The notes beneath the pieces are model-generated. The model did not search any database, was not told the origin of the DNA, and was given only the letters and a program-made list of their open reading frames with translations. 41,423 nucleotides of DNA from the NCBI GenBank assembly GCA_003152275.1, contig PLZU01000014.1:1-41423 (forward strand), in the 5' to 3' direction. This document shows positions 11,304 through 18,067 of this stretch, one piece after another. The translations under genes and the position numbers were made by a program. This stretch comes from Actinomycetota bacterium. Its GTDB lineage: Bacteria; Actinomycetota; Thermoleophilia; Gaiellales; Gaiellaceae. The number at the start of each line of letters is the position of its first letter. Position 1 is the stretch's first letter.

Positions 11304-11974
11304 GTGACGAGCTGACGGTCGAAGCGACGGGCGAGACCGTAGGCGAAGCGAAGTGGGCGGCACTGCGGGAGCTCGAACAGCGGCATCCCGCGCTCGACAA
11401 GTCGGCGGTGCGTTTCGAGGTCGTGACCGAGGGTGAGCGAGGGCTGCTCGGTGTCGGCTACTCGCCGGCTCGAGTTGTTGCGCATCTGCCGGCCGACGCG
11501 GCTGATTCGATCGAGCTGGACGAAAGCGATCTCGCAACCGAAGCGCGGATGCTGATGGTCCGTGTTGTGAACACGCTCGGCATCGACGGCCGTCTGGACG
11601 TGCGTGAGGACGCCGATGCGATCACGCTCACATGCTCTGGCGCGGACGTCGCGCTCTTGATCGGCCGGCATGGCCAAACGATCGACGCGGTGCAGTATCT
11701 GATGAATGCGATTTCGCATCGTGCGTATGGGGACGAGCGCAAGGAAGTGATCGTGGATGCTGCCGGGTACCGCGAGCGCCGGCGCGCGACCCTGGAGTCG
11801 CTTGCGGTGCGAACGGCGCAGCAGGTGTGCACGAGTGGCGAGCGCGTCGAGCTTGATCCGATGACCGCCGTGGAGCGCAAGGTCGTGCACCTGAGGCTGC
11901 AGGAGTTTGACGGCGTCGAGACAGCCTCGGAAGGGACGGAGCCGAATCGCTACGTCGTCGTCCTTCCTACGTGA
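11300..11974 (+). CDS. jag: Jag/KhpB RNA-binding protein
   Basis: RNA-binding protein (Jag, also KhpB or EloR) of 224 aa with three parts: a Jag_N domain at 1-50 (VEATGETVGEAKWAALREL), a KH-type domain with the loop LIGRHGQTIDAVQYL at about 117-131, and an R3H domain near 165-224 (R-V-E-L-D-P-M-T-A-V-E-R-K-V-V-H). It is usually found next to yidC and links RNA binding to cell-wall growth in Gram-positive bacteria. The GTG start overlaps the yidC stop by four bases. Confidence 0.93.
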   Translation: MSDELTVEATGETVGEAKWAALRELEQRHPALDKSAVRFEVVTEGERGLLGVGYSPARVVAHLPADAADSIELDESDLATEARMLMVRVVNTLGIDGRLDVREDADAITLTCSGADVALLIGRHGQTIDAVQYLMNAISHRAYGDERKEVIVDAAGYRERRRATLESLAVRTAQQVCTSGERVELDPMTAVERKVVHLRLQEFDGVETASEGTEPNRYVVVLPT

Positions 11975-12536
11975 CTGGCTCCGCGCCGTTCTTGAGACTC
12001 CGGGGCTGACGGCGCTTCGCGACGAGGAGCAGGCGTACGCCATGCTCGTGGACGATGCTTTGCGCGCGTGCACTGTTCTAGGGGAGTTCGACGGATCGAT
12101 CGTGGACGTCGGGTCCGGCGGCGGCTCGCCGGGGATTCCGCTCGCCTCTGTGTTGCCGGAGCGTGAGGTGACGCTGCTCGAGGCGGAGCGGCGCAAGTGC
12201 GACTTCCTCGAACAGTGGGCGCCGCCGAACGCACGCGTCGTTTGGGGCCGCGCGGAGGAGCAGCCTGTCGACACGTATGGCATTGCACTTGCGAAGGCGT
12301 TGGCACGGCCGGCGACGGCGGTTGAGTGGTGCCTGCCGCTTGTGCGCCCGGACGGCGCGCTCGTACTCTGGCTCGGCCCGAGCGCCGACCGCGAAGCCGT
12401 CGGTCGGGTCGCAGAGCAAGTCGGTGGCGGCGAGCCGGAGGAACGCAGCGGCCTCGTCGTGATCCGAAAACTCACAGCGACGCCTGCAGGCTTCCCCCGC
12501 CGCGTCGGGGTCGCGCAGAAGCGCCCCTTGGCCTGA
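11907..12536 (+). CDS. rsmG: 16S rRNA m7G527 methyltransferase RsmG, start uncertain
   Basis: SAM-dependent methyltransferase that makes m7G527 in 16S rRNA. The SAM-binding motif is VDVGSGGGSPGIPLA at about 67-81, followed by the acidic loop VTLLEAERRKCDFL and an R-A-E-E-Q segment. The start is unclear: TTG 11907 overlaps jag by 68 bases with AGGAG almost touching it; the next standard start is ATG 12041, which would remove the conserved L-T-A-L-R-D-E-E region that lies before the SAM motif in this family. The true start probably lies between these, near the jag stop, possibly with a rare codon. Family assignment is firm. Confidence 0.85.
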   Translation: MTASRQPRKGRSRIATSSSFLRDWLRAVLETPGLTALRDEEQAYAMLVDDALRACTVLGEFDGSIVDVGSGGGSPGIPLASVLPEREVTLLEAERRKCDFLEQWAPPNARVVWGRAEEQPVDTYGIALAKALARPATAVEWCLPLVRPDGALVLWLGPSADREAVGRVAEQVGGGEPEERSGLVVIRKLTATPAGFPRRVGVAQKRPLA

Positions 12537-12638
12537 ACGGCCACGTCCGGTGCTAGGCGAAAAGCCCCGCTCTCAAGGCAGTTTCGTCTGGCGAGAGAGT
12601 TCGAAAGCCGCGACAGTCCCGAGACGGTGCCTGGCATC

Positions 12639-12670
12639 GGCAGCTCGTTCCGCACTCGTCCGGAGCTGCC
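12639..12670 (+). promoter_or_regulatory. Inverted repeat upstream of parA
   Basis: In the 148-base spacer between rsmG and parA, GGCAGCTC (12639-12646) and GAGCTGCC (12663-12670) form an 8-bp perfect stem with a 16-base loop, ending 14 bases before the parA ATG. It could be an operator for ParA/ParB autoregulation or a leader hairpin. No canonical parS sequence is present in this spacer. Confidence 0.4.
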
Positions 12671-12684
12671 GCGAGAATGGACGC

Positions 12685-13437
12685 ATGGCCCGGATCTACG
12701 CGCTTGCCAACCAGAAGGGCGGCGTCGGCAAGACGACGACCGCGATCAACCTTGCCGCCTGCCTTGCAGAGGCCGGCGAGCGCGCGCTCGTGATCGATCT
12801 CGACCCGCAGGCGAATGCGACCTCCGGTCTCGGCATGCGCGCGAACGGCACTTCGAGCTACGACCTGCTCGACGGTGCGCCGCTCGCGGAGCTCACGAGA
12901 CACACGGCGTTCGAGAACCTCGACATCATCCCGTCGAAGCCCGATCTCGCCGGGGCGGTCGTCGAGCTTGCACAGCGCAGCGAAGGCGAGCGCTACCTGT
13001 CGCAGGCGCTCGCAACGGGTACGTCGCAGTACGACTTCATTTTTCTCGACTGCCCGCCGTCACTCGGCCCGCTGACGGTGAACGCGCTGGCCGCGGCCGA
13101 CCGGGTACTCGTGCCGGTGCAGGCCGAGTACTACGCGCTTGAGGGGCTGAGCCAGCTGATGCAGTCGATCGATTTAATCCGGCGCAGGCTCAATCCGACG
13201 CTCGGTATCGGCGGTGTCCTGCTGACGATGGTTGACTCGCGCACGCGCCTCGCGCAGGACGTCGAGGCGGAGGTGCGCAAGCACTTCGGCCCGCTCGTGT
13301 TCAGGACGTCGGTACCCCGTTCGGTGCGCCTTGCAGAGGCGCCGAGCCACGGGCTGCCGGCGATCGCCTACGACCGCCGCTCCGCCGGCGCGGATGCCTA
13401 CTGGAAGGTGGCGATGGAGCTTGTCGAGCGCGCATAA
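12685..13437 (+). CDS. parA: Chromosome-partitioning ATPase ParA (Soj)
   Basis: Walker-type ATPase of chromosome segregation, working with ParB-parS. The 250-aa protein starts MARIYALANQKGGVGKTTTA with the deviant Walker A KGGVGKTT at 11-18; A' motif LVIDLDPQANAT; B motif FIFLDCPPSLG. There is no N-terminal HTH, so it is the Soj-type short form. Longer frames upstream contain no conserved sequence, so ATG 12685 was chosen; GAGAAT six bases before it might be a -10 of a leaderless start. The gene is coupled to parB, whose start lies inside its last codons. Confidence 0.95.
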   Translation: MARIYALANQKGGVGKTTTAINLAACLAEAGERALVIDLDPQANATSGLGMRANGTSSYDLLDGAPLAELTRHTAFENLDIIPSKPDLAGAVVELAQRSEGERYLSQALATGTSQYDFIFLDCPPSLGPLTVNALAAADRVLVPVQAEYYALEGLSQLMQSIDLIRRRLNPTLGIGGVLLTMVDSRTRLAQDVEAEVRKHFGPLVFRTSVPRSVRLAEAPSHGLPAIAYDRRSAGADAYWKVAMELVERA

Positions 13438-14278
13438 TCGCCGCGGCCTTGGCCGCGGCCTCGAAGTTCTCGTTGGAGGGCTCGACCCGAACGCGACCGA
13501 GTTGCTCGAGCTGCCAATCGACGCGATTCACGCGAACCCGAAACAGCCGCGCAAGCGCTTCGACGGCGAGGCAGGTTCCGGGCTCGCCGAGTCTGTGCGC
13601 AGCCAGGGTGTCATCCAACCGTTGCTCGTGCGCCCGCGAGCCGCAGGCGGATACGAGATCGTCGCAGGCGAGCGCCGCTGGCGTGCTGCGCGAGAGGCGG
13701 GTCATGCAACAGTGCCAGCTGTTGTCCGCGACACGGACGACCGCGACACGCTCTTGCTCGGCCTGATCGAGAACGTCGCACGCGAACAGCTCACGCCGGT
13801 GGAGGAGGCGCGCGCGTACGCCTTGCTCCTCGACGAGTTCGGGCTCACGCTCGGTGAGATTGCGGAACGCGTGGGGCGCTCGAAGCCGTCGGTGTCGAAC
13901 CGCATCCGCATGCTCGAGTTGCCGGACGATGTGCTCGGGATGCTCGAGCGCGGCCAGCTGACCGAGGGTCATGCGCGCGCCGTGCTGGCGGTGCCCGATC
14001 ACGAAGGCCGCCGCCGGCTTGCCCGCGAGATCGTGCAGAAGGGGCTGTCGGTACGCGCCGCTGAGCAACGGGCGAAGTGGGCCGGCGCGAAGCAGAAGCC
14101 GCGCGTAAAAGCAACGCAGGTCGATCCGGAGCTCGCCGGCCGCGTACGCACAGCGCTCGAACACCTCACGGGCTTTCACGCGAAAGTCGGACGCGGACGC
14201 GTCGAGCTCTGCTTCGCCGACGAGCACGAACTCGCCGAGCTCGCAGAAGCGCTCGAACGCGCCACGTCGCAGCTGTAA
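13421..14278 (+). CDS. parB: Chromosome-partitioning protein ParB, TTG start inside parA
   Basis: CTP-dependent DNA clamp that loads at parS and spreads. From TTG 13421 the protein is 285 aa, starting MSSAHNRRGLGRGLEVLVGG, the typical ParB N-terminus with the G-R-G-L motif that stimulates ParA. The CTPase/C-motif is GERRWRAA, and the parS-reading HTH is LGEIAERVGRSKPSVSNRIRML. A C-terminal dimerisation domain follows. The TTG overlaps parA by 17 bases, with GGAAGG 12 bases upstream. The next gene rightward is separated by a long hairpin. Confidence 0.95.
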   Translation: MSSAHNRRGLGRGLEVLVGGLDPNATELLELPIDAIHANPKQPRKRFDGEAGSGLAESVRSQGVIQPLLVRPRAAGGYEIVAGERRWRAAREAGHATVPAVVRDTDDRDTLLLGLIENVAREQLTPVEEARAYALLLDEFGLTLGEIAERVGRSKPSVSNRIRMLELPDDVLGMLERGQLTEGHARAVLAVPDHEGRRRLAREIVQKGLSVRAAEQRAKWAGAKQKPRVKATQVDPELAGRVRTALEHLTGFHAKVGRGRVELCFADEHELAELAEALERATSQL

Positions 14279-14376
14279 CGCGCACCGCCGGCCTTGCTCC
14301 TGACGTGAGCGCGTAACCCGTCGCCGCGACCGACCTGCGCGGGCGCGGCACACAGCGCCCACGAGTCACAAACGAA

Positions 14377-14425
14377 TCACCAGAGATCGTCATGGTCACG
14401 CGAAGCGCGACCGGATCTCTGGTGA
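14377..14425. terminator. Long nested hairpin between parB and tRNA-Ile
   Basis: TCACCAGAGATC (14377-14388) pairs perfectly with GATCTCTGGTGA (14414-14425), a 12-bp stem. Within the loop GGTCACGC/GCGCGACC forms an inner stem around GAA with one mismatch. It sits between convergent parB and the tRNA, so it can end transcription from both sides. No T-run is present, as is common in GC-rich genomes. Confidence 0.6.
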
Positions 14426-14428
14426 CAG

Positions 14429-14502
14429 TGGGCGATCGTGGATTCGAACCACGGACCTCCGCCTTATCAGAGCGGCGCTCTAACCAACTGAGCTAATCGC
14501 CC
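14429..14502 (-). tRNA. tRNA-Ile (anticodon GAU)
   Basis: A 74-base cloverleaf on the minus strand: acceptor GGGCGAT/ATCGCCC, D arm GCTC..GAGC, anticodon loop CTGATAA with anticodon GAT between stems CCGCT/GGCGG-type, T arm CGTGG-TTCGAAT-CCACG, discriminator A. The 3' CCA is not encoded. GAU reads the main isoleucine codons AUC/AUU. No companion tRNA-Ala is next to it. Confidence 0.96.
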
Positions 14503-14529
14503 GCGAGGCAACGCGAGCGCCAGTGTAGC

Positions 14530-14778
14530 TCAGTGCTCGCGCTGCGTCCGGCGGAGATACTCCTCGACCGCCAGGAGAAACGAGCGGTCGTTTGCGAGCT
14601 CGGTCAAGTGCCCTTTCGTCGCGTCGTCGAGCTCGTGGTCCGAGGCGACCTCGGCGAGGAAATTCGGCATCCGGCCGTCGTGCGACATGGCCGCCATGCG
14701 GAGGAAGATCTTGCGCGCGTCATCGTTTTGCGAGATCGCCTCGAGGGACTCGAGATCCTGAAGCCAGGGGGTGAGCAT
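14530..14778 (-). CDS. Small hypothetical protein, 82 aa
   Basis: An 82-aa acidic, helical soluble protein starting MLTPWLQDLESLEAI, with no signal peptide or membrane segment. It contains repeated helix-like pieces (A-R-K-I-F-L-R-M-A-A-M-S; L-D-D-A-T-K-G-H-L-T-E-L; L-L-A-V-E-E-Y-L-R-R) that suggest a small helical bundle. I do not recognise a family. It lies 27 bases upstream of the tRNA-Ile on the same strand and could share a transcript. ATG 14778 is preceded by GTGGTG rather than a clear ribosome binding site; further upstream the frame codes for unlikely low-complexity sequence. Confidence 0.6.
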   Translation of the reverse strand: MLTPWLQDLESLEAISQNDDARKIFLRMAAMSHDGRMPNFLAEVASDHELDDATKGHLTELANDRSFLLAVEEYLRRTQREH

Positions 14779-14872
14779 CACCACTAAAACGCCTGCGCGC
14801 CGAGAGCGGTTACGGCCCGATTTAGGGATCGGCTGCGCCCATGCCGATGCCGATTGAAATGCCACTGCGGCT

Positions 14873-15058
14873 ATGCAAATCGGTGCTCGAGTCATCTATT
14901 ACGGCCGTGTGCTCGTCCTTGTCGGGCACGAGCCGATGAGTGTGCCGAATCGGCGCGCGCAGGTCGAAGATCCAGCGACGGGCGAACATTTCGAGGTCGC
15001 GTACGACGAGCTCGAGGAGGCGCCGCCGGCGCCGCAAGGTTTCGACCCTGCGGCCTGA
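14873..15058 (+). CDS. Small hypothetical protein, 61 aa
   Basis: A 61-aa protein starting MQIGARVIYYGRVLVLVGHE. The first half looks like a small beta-barrel (V-I-Y-Y-G-R-V-L-V-L-V-G-H-E-P-M-S-V-P-N-R-R-A), the second ends in an acidic/proline tail with G-E-H-F-E-V-A-Y-D-E-L. Codon use matches its neighbours. It lies 24 bases before the bifunctional nuclease gene and is divergent from the 82-aa gene. No family recognised; the sequence looks like a real gene because the alternative frames give only shadow-type composition. Confidence 0.6.
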   Translation: MQIGARVIYYGRVLVLVGHEPMSVPNRRAQVEDPATGEHFEVAYDELEEAPPAPQGFDPAA

Positions 15059-15082
15059 GCTATATTCGACTCGAGGTCGCGG

Positions 15083-15592
15083 TTGCACGAAATGCTCATC
15101 TACGGGGTTAGCTTCGACTTGGTCGGCAAGCAGCCGATCGTGCTTCTCAAGACCGCGGACGGGAACAAGTTCCTGCCGATCTGGATCGGGCATCCGGAGG
15201 CGGCGGCGATCCTCATGAAGTTGCAGAGCCAGGCTCCGCCGCGGCCGATGACGCACGATCTGCTGAGCGACATGCTCGAGCAGCTCGAAGCGCAGATCGT
15301 GCGCATCACCGTCACGGAGTTGCGCGAGAACACGTTCTACGCCCAGATCACCGTGCAGCAGGACGGTCGCGAGATCGAGGTCGATGCGCGCCCGTCGGAC
15401 GCAATCGCGCTCGCGATTCGAGCGGAGGCGCCGATCTTTGCGGCCGACGGCGTGATCGAGGAGTCCGCGATCGAGTTCGAGGGCGAGGATGTCGACCAGG
15501 ATCAGCTCGACGCAGAGGTAGCGAAGTTCAGACACTTTCTCGACGAGGTCACGCCCGAGGACTTTGCGGTCGAGAACGGCGAAGACGACTAG
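15083..15592 (+). CDS. Bifunctional nuclease family protein (DUF151)
   Basis: A 169-aa protein with the full bifunctional nuclease (BFN/DUF151) domain: V-S-F-D-L-V-G-K-Q-P-I-V-L-L-K at 9-23, L-P-I-W-I-G-H-P-E-A at 31-40, the M-T-H-D-L-L segment at about 56-61, and the D-A-R-P-S-D-A-I-A-L-A-I-R motif at 100-112. Plant members have RNase and DNase activity; the bacterial role is not established. TTG 15083 was chosen because GAGG lies six bases upstream; ATG 15092 would be 15 bases away from it. The C-terminus is acidic. Confidence 0.9.
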   Translation: MHEMLIYGVSFDLVGKQPIVLLKTADGNKFLPIWIGHPEAAAILMKLQSQAPPRPMTHDLLSDMLEQLEAQIVRITVTELRENTFYAQITVQQDGREIEVDARPSDAIALAIRAEAPIFAADGVIEESAIEFEGEDVDQDQLDAEVAKFRHFLDEVTPEDFAVENGEDD

Positions 15593-15616
15593 GAGCTAGC
15601 GCAGTAGGGCTAACTC
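15593..15616. terminator. Short hairpin between convergent genes
   Basis: GAGCTAGC (15593-15600) and GCTAACTC (15609-15616) pair with one mismatch around an 8-base loop, immediately after the nuclease stop and overlapping the stop of the opposing CPBP gene. It may serve as a two-way terminator. Confidence 0.4.
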
Positions 15617-16260
15617 AACAGTGCGATGGCGAGCGCAGCGCCGTTGAAGAGTGCGTGCACGACCATCCCCGGGACGACACTGCGCGTGCGATCGCGAAGA
15701 TACGCGAGCCCGACGCCGAACGGAATCAGGATGAGCAGCGCCTCCACGAGCCCGTGCCACAGGCCAAACGCGATGCCGACCAGCAGGATCGAAGGCCATC
15801 GCCCGGTGAAGCGAAGCAGCGACTGGCCGACGCCTCGGAAGGTCAGCTCTTCGACCACGGGCGCGACAACGGTGAACAGAATGACGTTCGCCGCGAACGC
15901 GCCGGCGTGCGACGGCTCCCAGTGCGTGGGCGTCAGTCCTTGCTCCTTGCCGGGGTTGCGAATCGGCAGCGTGACCACGACGAGCTCCCAGAGATAGGTC
16001 GCGACGAGTACGCCAACTGCGAGCGCCGCTGCACGTCGTGCGGGGCGGCGTAACGCGAACAGATCGGTGCGGTCGAACGCGATCGCGAGCACGACGCCGA
16101 AGATGAGCCCGTAGAAAATAAGGCCGTTGGCGAACGCCGAGTAGCTGTAGACCTCGTTGTGCGTGTTCTTGGGCGTCGAGCCGCTGAAACGAGCGCTGTA
16201 TTCGAGCGTCGAGACGGCGGCGATGAGCCCGATCCAGCAGACGAGGCGTGTGCGGCTCAC
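15610..16260 (-). CDS. CPBP family intramembrane metalloprotease
   Basis: A 216-aa multi-pass protein of the CAAX protease/bacteriocin-processing (CPBP, ABI) family. Motif 1 with the catalytic glutamates is V-V-E-E-L-T-F-R-G; motif 2 with its histidine is F-G-L-W-H-G; a third conserved histidine is in V-V-H-A-L-F-N-G-A. About six membrane segments are visible from residue 8 onward. Substrate unknown. GTG 16260 overlaps the stop of the HAD gene upstream (GTGA), so the two are translated together. The frame is open further upstream but that sequence is only a shadow of the HAD gene. Confidence 0.85.
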   Translation of the reverse strand: MSRTRLVCWIGLIAAVSTLEYSARFSGSTPKNTHNEVYSYSAFANGLIFYGLIFGVVLAIAFDRTDLFALRRPARRAAALAVGVLVATYLWELVVVTLPIRNPGKEQGLTPTHWEPSHAGAFAANVILFTVVAPVVEELTFRGVGQSLLRFTGRWPSILLVGIAFGLWHGLVEALLILIPFGVGLAYLRDRTRSVVPGMVVHALFNGAALAIALLS

Positions 16261-16883
16261 GCGAGGATTCTCCGCGCAGCGTCGGCGAGCGGAGCCTGCT
16301 CGAACTGCAGTCCGGCGGCACGTGCCCCCTCTTCGTCCGCGGCCGCGTCCCCGACATGCACAGCATGCGCTGCATCGGTGCCGAGCAAGGCGAGTGCGAG
16401 CTCGAACACCGCCGTTGCGGGCTTGGGTGCACCTGCCTCGGCGGACGTGACGATTGCGTCCACGACGGAGCCGACGCCAAGCCGCTCGAGGTGCTCGTGC
16501 AGCCCGATGTCCCAGTTCGAAACGACGGCGAGCCGTAGCCCGGCAGCTGCCAGCGCGCGGCAGGCATCGTGCGCACCGGGCAACTCGGCGAACCTCAGCG
16601 ACGACACGAACGCAGAGGAGAAGTCGCCCGGGTCGAGCTCGCTCTCGAGCGCCTCGAGGAAGACGCGCGCGCAATCCAGGCGAAGGAGCACAAGCGCGTC
16701 GTCGTCGCGGCCCTCGTGCGAGTGGGCCACGTAGAACTCGACCTCCACCTCGAACGCACGTTGCACCTCGCCGGCGGTGCGCTCGATGCCTCGACCTGCG
16801 AGCGCGGCTCGCAGTGCAGGCACCGGGTCGCAGAGCGTGACCAGTGTTCCGTACGCATCGATCGTGATCGCCTCGAGCTTCAC
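16257..16883 (-). CDS. HAD-superfamily hydrolase
   Basis: A 208-aa HAD hydrolase with a C1-type helical cap. Motif I is I-T-I-D-A-Y-G-T-L with nucleophile D9; motif II S-N-W-D in A-V-V-S-N-W-D-I; motif III K in A-G-A-P-K-P; motif IV V-G-D-A-A-A-D-E-E-G-A. The DAYGTL form of motif I is typical of the haloacid dehalogenase/YjjG-like branch rather than DxD phosphatases. Substrate cannot be deduced. GTG start at 16883; divergent from the DUF2203 gene 20 bases away, and coupled to the CPBP gene downstream. Confidence 0.85.
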   Translation of the reverse strand: MKLEAITIDAYGTLVTLCDPVPALRAALAGRGIERTAGEVQRAFEVEVEFYVAHSHEGRDDDALVLLRLDCARVFLEALESELDPGDFSSAFVSSLRFAELPGAHDACRALAAAGLRLAVVSNWDIGLHEHLERLGVGSVVDAIVTSAEAGAPKPATAVFELALALLGTDAAHAVHVGDAAADEEGARAAGLQFEQAPLADAARRILA

Positions 16884-16890
16884 CGGCGCA

Positions 16891-16896
16891 TAGGGT
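16891..16896 (+). promoter_or_regulatory. -10-like hexamer, leaderless DUF2203 gene
   Basis: TAGGGT ends seven bases before the GTG start of the DUF2203 gene and no ribosome binding site is present, so transcription probably starts at or next to the start codon. Confidence 0.4.
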
Positions 16897-16903
16897 TGCA
16901 GTC

Positions 16904-17305
16904 GTGCGCCACTTCACCCCCGAGGAGGCGAATGCCGCGCTTCCCGACGTTCGGCCGCTCGTCGAGCAGATGGTCAAGCACCGGCAGGCACACGCCGCGG
17001 CGCTGGAGCGTCAGGAAGAGCTCGAGGGCCGGATCCGCGGGAACGGCGGGGGCATCCCACCCGCGCAGCTCGCGGACACTGCCGCAGAGGTCGAGCGGCA
17101 CGCGCGTGAGCTGGCCAGCACCGTCGACGACCTTGTTGAGCTCGGCGTCGAGGTAAAGGATCTCGACGAGGGGCTTGTGGATTTTCCCGCGCTCCACCGT
17201 GGTGAGACCGTCCTTTTGTGCTGGCGGCTCGGCGAGGACGAGATCCGCTACTGGCACTCCGTGGAAGGTGGTTTCGCGGGCCGGCGGCCGTTGCCGCTCG
17301 ACTGA
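16904..17305 (+). CDS. DUF2203 family protein
   Basis: A 133-aa protein matching the DUF2203 pattern: N-terminal F-T-P-E-E-A-N-A-A-L-P-D-V-R-P-L-V, a long charged helical coiled-coil-like middle, then D-L-D-E-G-L-V-D-F-P-A-L and the C-terminal L-C-W-R-L-G-E-D-E-I-R-Y-W-H. Function unknown for the family. It is soluble, with no signal peptide. GTG start at 16904; it lies 36 bases before the MscS gene. Confidence 0.85.
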   Translation: MRHFTPEEANAALPDVRPLVEQMVKHRQAHAAALERQEELEGRIRGNGGGIPPAQLADTAAEVERHARELASTVDDLVELGVEVKDLDEGLVDFPALHRGETVLLCWRLGEDEIRYWHSVEGGFAGRRPLPLD

Positions 17306-17341
17306 GGATCCCGGCCGCCGCCGTCGAAGGAGGAAGGCCGT

Positions 17342-18067
17342 ATGCCCTTCTGGCACCGACTCGTGATCGCGGCTGCGGTCTTCCTCGTCATGACGCTGCT
17401 TGCGCGCTTCATCGACTGGTGGCTCGTGCGCCGGCCGCTGCCGCCTGAGGCCGTCACCCGCTATCGCATTCTGCGTCGCACGATCAGCGCTGCGATCGTT
17501 GTCGTCGGGCTCTTCTCGGCGCTGCTCGTCATTCCGGAGGTGCGTGCAGTTGCGGGCGGTCTGCTTGCCTCATCCGCGGTTCTCGGAGTGATCATCGGCT
17601 TCGCGTCGCAGCGAACGCTCGGGAACTTCGTCGCCGGACTCTTGATCGCTATCACGCAGCCGATTCGCCTCGGCGACCGCGTCAGCTATGCGGGTGAGGA
17701 GGGCGTCGTCGAGGAGATCGGCCTCACGTACACCTTCATCCGCACCCAGGATCAGGCTCGGCTGATCGTTCCGAACGAGAAACTGGCCTCCGATACCATT
17801 CGCAACTCGACAATTCGCAGCAGGGAGACGTTCGCTGAGATCAGCGTGCCGGTCCCGCTTTCAACCGATCTCGGTGTTGCGGTCGACGGGCTCCGTGAAG
17901 AGGTCGCAGCCGAGCGCGACGCGTCCGTGTACGTGAGCGGGCTTGACGGCAATGCGACTCTGACGATTCGCGCCGCTGCACCGAACGAGGACGCCGCGCA
18001 AAAGCTTGAGCGCGATCTGCGCGTGCGTGTGCACGGCCGCCTGCGCGCGCTGGGGGTTTGGGGATGA
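17342..18067 (+). CDS. Small mechanosensitive channel MscS family
   Basis: A 241-aa channel that opens on membrane tension to release solutes during osmotic downshift. Membrane segments are near 5-25 and 45-64; the pore helix TM3 is G-G-L-L-A-S-S-A-V-L-G-V-I-I-G-F-A-S-Q at about 72-90, continuing T-L-G-N-F-V-A-G-L-L-I. The beta domain has I-R-L-G-D-R-V and V-V-E-E-I-G-L-T-Y-T, with the P-N-E-K-L family motif. A strong GGAGG lies upstream of ATG 17342. Its stop overlaps the start of the penicillin-binding protein (ATGA). Confidence 0.93.
   Translation: MPFWHRLVIAAAVFLVMTLLARFIDWWLVRRPLPPEAVTRYRILRRTISAAIVVVGLFSALLVIPEVRAVAGGLLASSAVLGVIIGFASQRTLGNFVAGLLIAITQPIRLGDRVSYAGEEGVVEEIGLTYTFIRTQDQARLIVPNEKLASDTIRNSTIRSRETFAEISVPVPLSTDLGVAVDGLREEVAAERDASVYVSGLDGNATLTIRAAAPNEDAAQKLERDLRVRVHGRLRALGVWG

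Noticed and set aside
12537-12684. A riboswitch in the rsmG-parA spacer
   Set aside because: GAGAG-like pieces and paired arms are present, but no known aptamer core could be assembled; kept only as an inverted repeat.
12550-12684. Longer ParA with 45 extra N-terminal residues
   Set aside because: The extra sequence lacks HTH or other ParA features, and ATG 12685 gives the standard MARIYALANQKGGVGKTT start.
16257-16883. HAD protein as an OtsB trehalose-phosphate phosphatase serving the GT20 enzyme
   Set aside because: Motif I DAYGTL and the C1 helical cap differ from OtsB, and it lies 12 kb away in another operon.
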